Below are positions 23,401 to 33,699 of a DNA stretch of 64,000 nucleotides, one piece after another; the first letter of the stretch is position 1, and each line of letters begins with the position of its first letter. The translations under genes and the position numbers were made by a program. Origin of the DNA: Pleodorina starrii (Eukaryota; Chlorophyta; Chlorophyceae; Chlamydomonadales; Volvocaceae); NCBI GenBank assembly GCA_030267565.1, contig BRXU01000001.1, forward strand, positions 6,640,001 to 6,704,000, read 5' to 3'. Under the pieces are notes generated by a model. It worked only from the letters and a program-made list of their open reading frames with translations. It ran no database searches and was not told the origin of the DNA.

Positions 23401-26400
23401 GGTGATGGCAGCGTGGGCAAGTCAGTACACGGCGCTTCTCTGGAAGGAGATGGTGTGCAGGCTTTGGGTTAAGGGATAACCAAACCCATTTTTTATTGCA
23501 TGATCCCAATGTTGATGCACAGGCAGCGGCCAACCTGTATGGGTCCAAGCTCCAGCTGGCGGCTCTCGCCGACTACCGCGCTGCGCGTAAGTTGGGGAAG
23601 GGAGCGAGGGCGGAGGAAGGGACCAAGGGAGGGGGCTCGTGCGGGCTTCGCCGCGGTGGGGTGCCCTGCAGTGTGCGGACGTTTGCGCGGTACGGCCCAG
23701 ACAAAGTGGCACGCCATCTACACCGGGAAGGGTAGAGGCGCGCCTCGCCGCTTCGCTCGGTTTCACGAAGGGGATGGGCAGAGCTTGTGTCAAACCTGAG
23801 AGCGCGCATGGCGGCGTGTTCCGCGATGGGAAGAGCCGGGGCAACGAGGCCGGCTGTGCAGGTTGTGGCTAACAAGAACATCGGAGGTGAAGCGGGAGGC
23901 TCGGTGTATGCTGTTCGTCCTTGTTGTGCCGTTCTTGCGCGCCGCTGCCGTCGGAACCTTCCCACCGCAGTCGAGCAGGAGGCAGGCGCCGCCGGCGCTG
24001 GCCCTAGCAAAAGCAGGGCCCCTCTTGTCGCCGCCGCCGGGGGCGGCATAGCGCGCACCGGTAGCGGCAACCGCGCCGTGCAATTCCTAAGCAGCCTCGT
24101 GGGCGTTATCTTTCCGTACAACTCCGCTAGCTACAACAACAACGCCGTGGACGCGCATGCTGTCGTTAACACAGAGGCCGGCAACGGCGCCAGCGGCAGC
24201 GGTGCGGGCGGCAGCGCTGCGGGCGGCAACGGCGCCAGCGGCAGCGGTGCGGGCGGCAGCGCTGCGGGCGGCAACGGCGCCAGCGGCAGCGGTGCGGGCG
24301 GCAGCGCTGCGGGCGGCAAAGGCGCTGGCGGCAGCGCTGCGGGCGCCAGCGGCAGCGGTGCGGGCGCCAGCGGCGCCAGCGGCAGCGGTGCGGGCGCCAG
24401 CGGTGCGGGCGGCAAAGGCGCGGGCGGCAGCGCTGCGGGCGCCAGCGGCAGCGCTGCGGGCGCCAGCGGTAGCGGCGTCTGCGGCGTCACGGAGCTGCCT
24501 GCCCTGCTGGAGTTGATCCAGTCGGTCACGAAGCTGGTGGGGGAGCCGGACCTGCTCAACCAGGCCAAAGCCCGGGGCCCCGACGGGGCCATCAAGTGGG
24601 ACAAGGCCAGCGGGACCATGGCGTATGGTCACGGCGTGACTGGCGGCATGGCGTCCGTGGCGCCGCACCTGGCGGAGGCGCAGGCGCGGGAGCGCAAGTA
24701 AGGCGGCGCTCATTGGGGGCAATGGGAGGCGGGTGGAGGCCGTTGGGGAAGGCGAGCCCTGATGAGAGATGTCGCCGAGGTGTATGCCCCTGTCTGGAGG
24801 TAGAGTTTGCGTGCGGGTCCAGGCTTAGCGGTCGTCAGCGCATGGAGGGTGTTCCGTACGTGCCAAAGGTTGGTACCGGGGGCTCTTAGCGCACCGAGTG
24901 CTGCCCTCCGCCAGCCTTCGAAGCAAACTCCCAAGTTCAAGTGCACGTGCAAACCCCCAGCTTGTAGTTTCTGGCTGGTTTGGTTTGGTTCGGGCGCGCC
25001 TGCGCTATCTGACCATTCACATGGGCCTGCCTTCTGTGGAAGGGCCTTTCGGCGGCCCTCGGGCCTTACCTTTCACCTTTTGCACTTCAACGTCCCCGAA
25101 AGTGGGCACTCCAGCCGCGTCGGTGCCGTCATGGGTGCGCTGTCTGGCACCGCCACCCACCGTCACACCCGCCATGTTACTGTACTTCGTTCCTCACCTG
25201 AACCGCACATCCATGTGGGTGGGTCCCTCATCATCCGCTTATCATCCGCTTATCATCCGCTTCCCACAGGCGCCGCTGGATGCGCTTGGAACTCGACTGC
25301 CTCATGCTCCGCTGCTACGTCTCCTGCCTCCTGGCGCCGCGCGGCACGCTGCAGCTGCTGGCGGCGCAGGCCAACGTGCGCGCCACGGCGGCGGCGAAGG
25401 ACGCCGCCAGGCGAACAGCCGAGCACGCCACGAGCACGGTGGCGCGCCGTGCGGCCGGGCGCACGGAGGCGGAAGCCAACTTCGAGGCGGCGCAGCGCGA
25501 GGCGGAGGCGGCGGGTGAGCCGGACGACGACGAGGGGCTGGCCGCGAGACCGCGCAAGAAGCGCCGGGCCGGCGGCGGCGACGGCGGGGAGCCGGAGGAG
25601 CTGACGGCGGCGGAGAAGAAGAAGCGGGCGAAGGACCGGCTGATGGCGGCGATTCGGGCGGCGGAGGAGGCGGTGGAGAAGGCGGGTCAGGCCAGGGTGG
25701 CGGCGGAGGTGGCTGCGGAGGTGGCGGCGGCGGCGGAGGTTGCCGCGGCGGTGGCGGTGGTGGAGGCGGCGCCGGAGGTCGCGGCGGCGGCGGAGGCGAT
25801 TCAGAAGCTGAACGAGGAGGTCGGGGAGCTGCGCGGGAAGCTGGGACTGGAGCACACGGACTTTACGCTGGCGGAGACGGAGCTGCGGCGCAGTAACCGG
25901 CAGCAGGCGGAGCTCGCGGCGGCGGCGGCGGCTGGCGGTGCGGGCGCAGGTACAGGGCGCGTGGGGGTGAATGAAGATGAAACCGCAGGCGACGGGACGG
26001 AGGCAACGTTTGGATGTTGGGGAAGCTGCCGGGCAGTGTCAGGGGCGTGTCACGGGGCGGAAGCTGCTAAGGAAATCCAGCGTCGCGAGGCGAAGCGAGG
26101 CGATGGCCAGCCGAGGGTTTGGGCAGCTTGGAGGGCGACGGTGCTGCTGGCGCGGGCGCAGTGTGGGGGCGCCGCAGCACGCGTGCGCAGCTCCCAACAC
26201 TCCGGGCGGCCCAGTAGGCGCCGTTGAGGGGAGCACGTACTTGAAGCCCCTTCACCTGACGCTGCTGCCAAGCCTTCCTTTCAGTGAGAGCTACATTGTC
26301 CCGCGCCTTGTTCGCGCCTGCACAGGTTCAAGCAGCGGAGCAGACGCCGCGGCGGCGGCGGCGGCGGCGGCCGCAGCGGCCGCAGCGGCCGCCGCTGCCG

Positions 26401-29400
26401 GCGACACCGACTCCGACTCCGACGACTCCGACGAGAGCAGCGACAGCGACTCCGACGACTCCCTCCCCGGCCGCAAGGGGCGCAGACGGTGCGTGTCCGC
26501 AGCGACATCGAGATGTGACACCCACTCCCCTGGCTCGCCTCTAGGGTACACACCTGCGTCTGTCCAGTACGCGCCGCTTTACCAGTCCTGGGCCCCGCTC
26601 CTTGCACACTTGCGGACCATCCACCTTCCTCCCCCGGGTTACCGGTTACCTCTGCCTGCCTGCCTACCTGCATGACTGCCTTCGTTAGAACTGTTTCCAA
26701 TGGATCCCCGGGGCTTACCACCCCACCTCCTTCAATGTCACCACCTGTTGGCCGAGCCTTCGGATGCCCTGTCGCCACGCGCTGCTGTGTGGCTGCTGCG
26801 TCACATCTGCAATGGCCCCAGGGTTTCGGACCTCGTGGGCGGCTCTCGTCGGCGCTCGAGCTCCACGCCGAAGAAGAAGAAGAAGCAGAAGAAGCGGACC
26901 AGCGGCGAGGCGGGTGATGGCTGCACGGCGGGGCTGCTGCTGACGCTCGGAGGCACCCAGTATCAGGAGACCATCTTCAGGTGTGTGGGTGTGGGTGTGA
27001 GTGTGGTGCTCGCTGCGCGGCCCCCAACCGCGAGCGAGGTTTCACTTGTGATAAGGCGCCCTCTCCATCCTAGCGACACCGCGACACCCACGCCAACGCA
27101 CTGAAACGACAACGCCACGCTGCGCTGCCCTCTGCGCTGCCCTGTGCCCCGCGCCGCGATGCGGCAGGTCGGAGCCGGCGGTGCGGACCTTTGCGACGGT
27201 GACGACGCGCGCGCGGGCGCGCGGCGCGGGGCCCGCCGGCGAGGAAGCGCGGCTGCTGCAGGCGGTGCGGGAGAAGTGGCACGAGCTGCAGCATCTGCTT
27301 AACCAGTGAGTGCTGGAGGGCCACGGGTCGGGGGATGCGGCGGCGGGCAGCAGGGTTGTCGCTTGGCCTCCCTCCGCCAGTGGGAGGGCGCGTCCGTCCG
27401 TGGGTGTGATTTACGGTGTTGGCGAGAGTACATGCGTCCAAGCGGGTGTGAAGGCGTGGCTCAGGCACCAAGCGCCCAGCTCGCCCAGCACAACCGCAAG
27501 TAGCTCGTATTTAGCTCCTGCACACGAGTATTGCTGGCTGGAGTGCACTGGCTGGAGTGGAGGCCCACAGGCCTTCCTCCCGTTTGGCCCCCCGTGGTTG
27601 AAGTGTCCCATTGGGACCATAAAGGAGCACATCACTCCCTGAACCCCGTGGTTGAAGGCAAGCGGATCTTGGTCTGTCTGCGGACGTTGGCGCGCCCGCC
27701 GCGGCCGGCGACTGCGGTGCCGGAGAGGCTGCCGGTGACGAGGGAACCGCGGCGGGGGCCACCGCCTCCACGGCGGCGGAGGCCTCGGGCAGCAACCCCG
27801 GAGCCGCGGCGGCGACGGCGATTGCGCAGCTGCAGGCCCAGGTGCAGGCCCAGCTGCAGGCGATGCAGCAACAGCAGCAGCTGATGTCGCAGCAGCTGCA
27901 GCTGCTGGAGGAGCAGGCGCAGGGGAAGGGCAAGGGCCTGGGGACCGGCGCAGCCCAGCTGCAGGCGATGCAGCAGCAGCAACAGCAGCAGCTGATGTCG
28001 CAGCAGCTGCAGCAGCTGCTGGAGGAGCAGGTGCCGGGGAAGGGCAAGGGCCTGGGAACCGGCGCGGCCCAGCTGCAGGCGATGCAGCAGCAGCAACAGC
28101 AGCAGCTGATGTCGCAGCAGCTGCAGCAGCTGCTGGAGGAGCAGGTGCCGGGGAAGGGCAAGGGCCTGGGAACCGGCGCGGCCCAGGCGGGTGGCTCGGG
28201 GGCGCCCAAGGAGGAGATGTCGTGCCCCATCTGCCTGGACATCTGCGAGCGGCAGACGATCACCAAGTGCGGCCACACGTTCTGCACGGACTGTATCCAC
28301 GACATCGTGCAGGTGCGGTTGTGGAGGACGCGCGACGCAGCTGACCTGTTGCTTGCGGAGGGGACCGTGGGTGGTGGTGGTGGTGGTGGTGGTGGTGATA
28401 AATTCAGGACCGGGGCTGGCGTGCTTTTTCTATGTCGAGTGTCGACATGTCTCCCTCTGTGGCTTTGGGAAGAGCGCTGCGCAGAGAACCCCGTCAAGCT
28501 GCGTCGCCGTCTTCGTCGTCTTCATCGTCATTACGCGGCGAAAGGTGGTGTGCCCCCTGCGGTATCATTTTCTGCCCCGCCATTCCCGCGGCGTCTTTGC
28601 ACCTGCACTGCTCGCCGCGCAGCGCAGCGCCAGCATGGCTACGGTCTCCACCCGGGGGTGCCCCACAGCCGTCTGAAACGCGCCGTCGCTTCCATCGGTG
28701 CCTTAATAAGGTGGTGTCCCCAACGTCCCCCCGTGTGGCGCCTGCCTCCCCAGGGCAAGGGCACGGCGTCCTGCCCCATCTGCCGGCGACAGCTGGCGCG
28801 CGCCGACTTGTTCGACAGGTCCGTTTCTCCGTTTGGATGTGGGGTTTCGGAGCCCCGTGTCTTTTTCCGGCACAGGTTCGGGTGTCGGTTGGCCGCTCCA
28901 CTTCGCTCCGCTCCGCTTCGCTCCGCTCCGCTCCGCGGGGGCTGAAGACGTGTGCCCCAAAACGGACCATGTGCGTCCCTTTACGCCTTATGAAAATGCT
29001 GCTTTGGGCAGTTTCGTTAATGTGTGAACCCGCGCGCGGGCCGATTCTGATAGCGGAACAGACTTCGCCTGAGGACGGAGTGGGGAAGCCGTCCGTCGCA
29101 AGCGATTGTGCTGCCGGCGTTAACGCGCGTGCCTTCAGCCGAGGGCTTCGCCAGTTGGACTTAACAAGGTAGCGGTTTTTCGTTCCTCTCTGCACTTTCC
29201 CGCCCTCCGCAGCGTGCCCGAGGAGGAGGCGGAGCAGGACGTGCCGATGCCACCCGCGATGGGGAACTCCGAGTACGGCGCCAAGGTACGGTACTTTCGT
29301 ACGATGTTTGCGTGCTGTTTGCGTCCCTGTGGAGACCCCCGGCTACCGCTGGGTGTGAGATTATGGCTAGCTGCTATGAGTGGAGTTGGTGGCCGAGTTG

Positions 29401-31912
29401 ATTGGCCAGGATTCACACGTTTGAGTGGTGGCGATCGCTGAACCCTCTGTCTCGGTGGTAGATTGGGTGAATGGATGAGGTCCGCCCTAGAAGGCAGAGC
29501 TATCCCAGTTGTCCAATGAGGATCGTCTGGAAGGTTCTGTGGTGCGGAAGGTGCCCAGAGGAGAATGGGGCCATACCGTACAACTGTAACAATCTCTCTC
29601 TCTCTCTCTCTTGCGTGCTCGGGCCTCGGCTTTCGCTGCCCTTTAAATCGCGCAATCTTCTCTCCAGCACGCTTAAGGTCCTCCCATTCCCTCATTTTTC
29701 TCTGCCGTTCTTCTTCACTGCAAATCCAATGGAACCTTGTCGGTCCCCTGGATCCGGATCCGGATCTGGGTCTCGTCGCGTCGCCGCGCAGGTTTCGGCG
29801 CTGCTCGTTGAGCTGGCCCGCATGGCCGAGGAGGACCCGGGCAGCAAGGCGCTCGTGTTCAGCAGCTGGGGCCGCCTGCTGCGGCTGGTGCAGGAGGCGC
29901 TGGTGGCGAACGGTAGGTAGCGTGATGGAAAGGTGGGCTCACGGCAAAAGCGGCTCCTCTCTGGGTAGGGTGCCCTTTCTGGGCTTCAGCCGCTTCGGGG
30001 CTTCGCCGCATCTGGCATTGCAAGCATTGCATTCCTTGGGCGCTGCTCGGGGTCGGCCGGTACCGGTGCGTTAGCAGCCGCTTGGCGAGTCCCTGGCCAG
30101 CCGCGACTCTCGTCTGCCCCTGTCTCATGTCGTCGTCCGACGCGGTATCGCACTCCCCGCACTCCATGGGAGGGGACGGGCCGTCGCGCATTGCGCAGTG
30201 GCGGCTCCGGCCTGCGCGCAGTCTCAAGGTTCGTGCAACCCCCTGCCTTCACCGTCTCCTGCCGCCACCATCACAGCAACCACCACCACTACCGGTATAG
30301 CAATAGGCACCGCTGCCCTCTTTACGCGGCGACCCCCTGCTCGCGCTCAAACCCCCCCCCGGTACCCCGCCCGCAGGCGTCCGCTGCGTCAGCATGGTTG
30401 GCGGCAACCCCGAGGCCCGGCAGGCCGCGCTGCAGAGCTTCCTCCACGACCCGGACTGCCGGGTGCTGCTGCTGCTCAAGAGCACGAGCGGAGGGGCGGC
30501 GGGTGGGTTGGGTGCTAGTCCCCGGCGCCTGGGTGCTCGTCTCCCGAGGGCCAGAGGGGGTCGTCTCCTGGGGGCCAAAAGGGGGTCGGGGCAGGGACTG
30601 AACCCGCTCCCAACTCCCTGCGTGTCAGGGGGGCCGCGTGCAGGCGGGGGGCGCGGGTGTGGACTCCGCCCGCGCGGGATCGAGGGCCCAGGTTGTCGTC
30701 ATGCGCCCGTATTAGCAGCAGAGCTTGGTGTATTTTTAGCGGGGCGGTGGCCGAGCTCTTATTCTCGTCGGGTCTGGAGCGGCCTATCCACCGCGAAGGC
30801 CTTTCCTGCCTTTGTCCCCGGGCACCACAAATCTGGAGGCCGTTCCCTCGATCGCCCACGGCTCACTTGCTTCCATCCCTCGTTTCGGACTCCAGCGCAG
30901 CCACGCAGGTCTCACCTCCGTTCCACCGCAGCGGTGTCATCATTATTATCATTAACCCCGCCCTCCTGCCGCATTTCCGCCTTTCACCCCGAACAATTCC
31001 CCTCATGCCCATCATGCAGGTCTGACTCTGACGGTGGCGCACACGGCCTTCATGATGGAACCGGCGGTCAACCCCGGCCTCGAGGTGGGGAGGAGGGGCC
31101 ATAGCGTGCGGCGGTGCGCGCAGCGCCTCGCAGCGCCGCGAAGCATACGCGCCGCGGGCTCGTCCCGCTGTAGTATCCGCAATAAATTCCCAGCAGCGTG
31201 TTTGGGTACCGTAAAAAGGTCAACCTGCTGGGGGTGGCCTGGCATCGCCGCTGACCCGTTGACGCTTTCCCCTGCCGCCGCCGCCCCGCAGGCCCAGGCC
31301 GCCGCGCGCATCTGCCGGCTGGGGCAGGACCGACCCACGCGGGTGGTCCACATTATCGCGAAGAACACAGTGGAGGAGAGGTGAGCGAGCAGAGCACGGA
31401 GGAGGCCGGCCGGCTGACTGGCGGCGCAGGGCATGTGGGCGAGTATGTCGCGGTGGCGCCAGGGTTGTCAATTTTGCGCGACGCGACGTGCGACGGCGTG
31501 ACTGCGGTAGCACAGACCCTACCAACCCCCCCAAGTACACCTCTCGTGGCCGGCCGCTGCACAGCGTTAATGGGGCTGCTGACTGACCCCTGGATTCAAC
31601 AGACCCAGGGGTCGGTCGACAATCTCCGTGTCTCGTGCAGCCTATCCTCGCATGTTGCAAACGCCGCTCGCTCGCTCGCTCGCTTGTGGACGCTTGTGAG
31701 CGCCCCAGGTGGTGTTTAGCCTCCCTTGCCCCTGTTCGCGCGTCATCCCGCCGCCATGTTTTGTGTCTTTTCCCGGCCGGTCCGGTCCGCCTCGCAGGGT
31801 GCTGGCGCTGCAACAGCACAAGCAGCAGCTCGGCGACGGGGCTGCGGGAGGCGAGCTCGCAACGGAGTCGGTGGACGGCGGCATGCTGCTGCGCTTCTTC
31901 GACCGCATGTAG
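10965..31912 (+). CDS. SHPRH-like SNF2 helicase with RING E3 ligase domain
   Basis: Reconstructed exons: 10965-11203, 11326-11465, 12134-13128, 13759-14034, about 14154-14216, 14354-14575, 14617-14685, 14875-15009, 15516-16074, 16377-16537, 16813-16865, 17135-17298, 17480-17640, 18035-18142, 18369-18452, 18730-18849, 19208-19438, 19749-19795, 20211-20424, 20690-20857, 21139-21181, 21485-21629, 21918-22053, 22643-22827, 23165-23363, 23523-23586, 23971-24697, 25270-25949, 26326-26488, 26822-26980, 27168-27305, 27658-28312, 28754-28818, 29213-29285, 29792-29912, 30377-30502, 31020-31084, 31292-31380, 31798-31912. Order: UBA-like N-terminus, Ala/Pro linker, SNF2 N-lobe, long insert, RING, SNF2 C-lobe, TAG. 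The DEAQ box and EPAVNPGLEAQ in motif V point to SHPRH rather than RAD5/HLTF (DEGH). That family polyubiquitinates PCNA and translocates on DNA in the nucleus. No linker-histone or PHD domain was recognised. The assignment to the SNF2-RING class is firm; orthology to SHPRH is inferred. Confidence 0.85.
12134..13128 (+). repeat. Ala/Pro-rich coding repeat exon (21-bp and related units)
   Basis: A single exon of about 331 codons reads almost only Ala and Pro, with AAR blocks from at least seven tandem 21-bp units near 12165-12320 (GCAGCAGCACCAGCGGCGAGG). Shuffled AAAPAPAP, AGAPAPAP and AVAAP blocks follow. It ends in PLLDGDLIARKK before a GTGAGC donor. The phase matches both neighbours (1 in, 0 out), so the exon is probably translated. 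The opposite strand and other frames are also open because the repeat lacks stops. Confidence 0.7.
18035..22053 (+). other. SNF2 N-terminal helicase lobe
   Basis: Ten consecutive exons give HPKPFQLQGLEWMMRRERRG (Q-motif region), GGFLCDE joined to MGLGKSLQTLMLI (Walker A, motif I, split by the intron 18850-19207), TTLLVTPANLQWVEEIGRHL (motif Ia), VVLVSYEVLRKEL (motif Ic), LDEAQ at about 20810-20824 (motif II), WVVTGTPISSSLNEVQG (motif III) and LLRGVMLRRSK (motif IV region). Each junction keeps the reading frame. A low-complexity insert (about residues AADDASGANGAG onward) sits in the exon 20211-20424. Confidence 0.92.
21658..21729. repeat. Intronic CCTGC/CCGTGC pyrimidine-rich microsatellite
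   Basis: Repeated TGCCCTGCC and CCGTGCCC steps lie inside the intron 21630-21917 of the helicase gene. They are too short to be coding and have no other known role. Confidence 0.8.
22643..27305 (+). other. Large inter-lobe insertion of the helicase
   Basis: Nine exons between the lobes carry a conserved stretch (HQRATTALVELRQGCCHPQI) within extensive species-specific sequence. This includes Gly/Ser/Ala repeats (24180-24480), Ala/Glu-rich predicted coiled coil with a basic PRKKRR patch (25380-25900), a polyalanine tract (26346-26398), an acidic DSDSDDSDESSDSDSDD block (26403-26460) and a Lys-rich KKKKKQKK patch. SHPRH-family proteins also have a long insertion here ahead of RING. Basic patches could serve nuclear import. 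Confidence 0.75.
24181..24480 (+). repeat. 45-bp Gly/Ala/Ser coding minisatellite
   Basis: Three near-perfect 45-bp units encode GNGASGSGAGGSAAG, followed by shorter scrambled derivatives (KGAGGSAAG, ASGSGAGAS). It lies inside exon 23971-24697 and keeps the frame. The reverse strand is also open for the same stop-free reason. Confidence 0.9.
27838..28185 (+). repeat. 114-bp Gln-rich coding tandem repeat before RING
   Basis: Three tandem copies of a 38-residue unit sit immediately N-terminal to the RING finger. Each has a QLQAMQQQQQ segment, LMSQQLQQLLEEQ, and a PGKGKGLGTGA spacer. The last two copies are almost identical at the DNA level; the first is shorter and diverged. The Gln/Leu heptad-like pattern suggests coiled coil. 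It lies in exon 27658-28312. Confidence 0.9.
28223..28783 (+). other. C3HC4 RING finger, split by one intron
   Basis: The residues are CPIC, then C-G-H (KCGHTFC), T-D-C in exon 27658-28312, followed by the last pair CPIC in exon 28754-28818. The order C-x2-C-x11-C-x-H-x2-C-x2-C...C-x2-C fits a C3HC4 RING that recruits an E2 ubiquitin-conjugating enzyme. The intron 28313-28753 falls between the sixth and seventh ligands and keeps phase 0. Confidence 0.93.
28373..28398. repeat. Intronic (GGT)n microsatellite
   Basis: About eight GGT triplets lie in the intron that divides the RING finger. The opposite strand is (ACC)n. Confidence 0.85.
29592..29612. repeat. Intronic (TC)n microsatellite
   Basis: A run of about ten TC dinucleotides in the intron 29286-29791 of the helicase gene. 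Confidence 0.85.
29792..31912 (+). other. SNF2 C-terminal helicase lobe and protein end
   Basis: Exons encode KALVFSSWGRLLRLVQEAL (motif IV), GVRCVSMVGGNPEARQAALQ, VLLLLKSTSGGAAGLTLTVA (motif V), MMEPAVNPGLEAQAAARICR continuing into LGQDRPTRV (motif VI) and NTVEERVLALQQHKQQL. A short tail then ends at TAG 31910-31912. The spacing and the EP-x3-NP signature resemble SHPRH. The ICRLGQ form replaces the more usual IHRIGQ. Confidence 0.92.
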
Positions 31913-32765
31913 AGGCGGGAGGGGCAGCGGCCGCGGCAGCACTCCAGCAGCAAGGGCAAGGGGCGGGAAAAAAGTAGTGCGAGTGATTGCTGGCAAGACG
32001 TTACGGGTCGCTGGCGCGCAACGGGTGGCTGCCGCAGGTCGCCGCGGCCGTGCTGCGGGTAAGGCCGTCGGCAGCAGTATGGGGCTCGTGGAGCCCGCTG
32101 GGACATGGGTGACTAGCGGGCCGCTGCAGGATGATGCGCGTAGGCCGCTGGGATGTACGCTTGAACTTGGACGCCGTGCGGGAATATAGCGTATCTGGCA
32201 CAAGCCGAGCCGTACGGGCTTGCCCTCGCTATACACACTTCCTGGGACGCAGTCCTATGTACAAAGTCCTGCTGGCCTGTACCTACTCGCTCTGCGCTTG
32301 GGGCCGAAAGCTAACTTTTCTTTTTTCATGATAATAGACATAAAGATATAAGCGCAGGGCTCTACTTATAGATGCATCGGTTCGCGGTGGGACCCCGCAG
32401 GATGTTATGTGTGGGGGTGCAGTGCCTTCGCTGTATAACAGACGACACTCGAAAGCGCAAGGGCTGAACGATAAACAAAAAGCCCCGTCTCACTCGTCCT
32501 AGCGATATCCCTGGTGCCGCTCGACTGCCGCGTCCCACCCCCTCACTCCCAGGCCCAGGGGCCAGGGCATTTTTCTTGTCGTGTGTGTACGTGCCGTACC
32601 AGCATACGCATCGCCTCCGAGGTTCGGCAATGTCTGTGCACTGTGTCTCGGCACTGTGCGGGTCGGGAGGACACGGCGAATCATGTGCGGGCGTGTGGTT
32701 TCTTTTTGTTTGTTTGGCTATTTGTCGTCGGGTTAGCTTGCGGTGCGCCGACGTGTCACGCTTTT

Positions 32766-32770
32766 TGTAA
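32766..32770 (+). terminator. Candidate TGTAA polyadenylation signal of the SHPRH-like gene
   Basis: This is the first TGTAA that I find after the stop codon at 31912. TGTAA is the usual poly(A) signal of Chlamydomonas-type algae. It would give a 3' UTR of about 870 nt, a normal length in this group. Confidence 0.5.
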
Positions 32771-33130
32771 GGCAGCCCAGGGGCGATGGTGATGCCGCCA
32801 CTGCCTGGGGCGTACATGAGGCAGGACCTCGGCGCCTTGGGACGCCCTGACGTTTGGGCAGATGTAAGGGAGCGTCACGCGCTTTCGCAGACAGGACTGT
32901 GTCAGGACTGTGTCAGGATGCGCTTTTCCTTTCTATGCATGTGTGGTGAGGACTGAGGAGCCTCAGGATGCGGCGCCGTGGGACGACGATGCTCGGTCCG
33001 AAGAGGCCCAAAGGTAACCCAACCATCGGAATGCTTAACAGGGTGTAATTCCAGGCGCCAGGCCTGAGAAGGACTACGTCGTGTACCGTATGTGTGTTAT
33101 CTGTTTTGTAACGTTGAGGCCGTCGGAAGG

Positions 33131-33182
33131 GTAGAGCCAAGGAGCGAGCTGGCCGTGCACTGCCGCGGAGGCGACCGGGGCA
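33131..33182. repeat. Diverged direct repeat, copy 1
   Basis: A segment beginning GTAGAGCCAAGG and containing AGCTGGCCGTGCACTGC recurs at 33645-33699 as GTAGAACCACGG...AGCTGGCCGTGCATTGC. The copies lie about 514 bp apart. They may be remnants of a duplicated or mobile sequence. No open frame is shared with confidence. Confidence 0.55.
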
Positions 33183-33578
33183 CAGGAAGGCGCAACCAGG
33201 CCAGACAGCACCACGAGGCCACCCAGACGAGGACGAGCAAAGCCGGTGGGAATGGCTCGGAAGCGCGCGACCACTGGGGCTTAGCCACGAGGCTCCCCCG
33301 GCCCCATAAAGGGGCGCACTAACAGATCTGACAGCAACTCGCCGGCGGCAATTGGAAGAGCCCAGTGCCCTAGACGCCCCGAACTGACAGGTGGGGAGCT
33401 GGTTTAGGAATGTGCGGTACCGGTACGTTACGATCCTCCATTTGCGGGCCCTGTGGCCGTGGACACACCAGCTCGTGCAAGATCACCTGAGAGAACGGGT
33501 GTCGCGGCTCTTGGGCCAACTGAGCCAGCGAGCCTCACCCTTTCCGCGGGAACCCCCGGGGACCGTGAAGCCCCGAAG

Positions 33579-33616
33579 GTGTGTGTGTGTGTGTTGTGTT
33601 GTTGTGGTGGTGGTGG
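33579..33616. repeat. (GT)n/(GGT)n microsatellite
   Basis: A short run of GT dinucleotides passes into GTT and GGT steps, in intergenic DNA. Confidence 0.8.
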
Positions 33617-33644
33617 CAATTCGTGGGCGCCAGACCCTAGAAGA

Positions 33645-33699
33645 GTAGAACCACGGGCCAGCTGGCCGTGCATTGCACCGGAGGTGGCCTACCGGGGCT
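33645..33699. repeat. Diverged direct repeat, copy 2
   Basis: Second copy of the 33131-33182 segment. The shared core is AGCTGGCCGTGCA-TGC followed by C(C)GGAGG and ACCGGGGC. The flanks differ. Confidence 0.55.
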
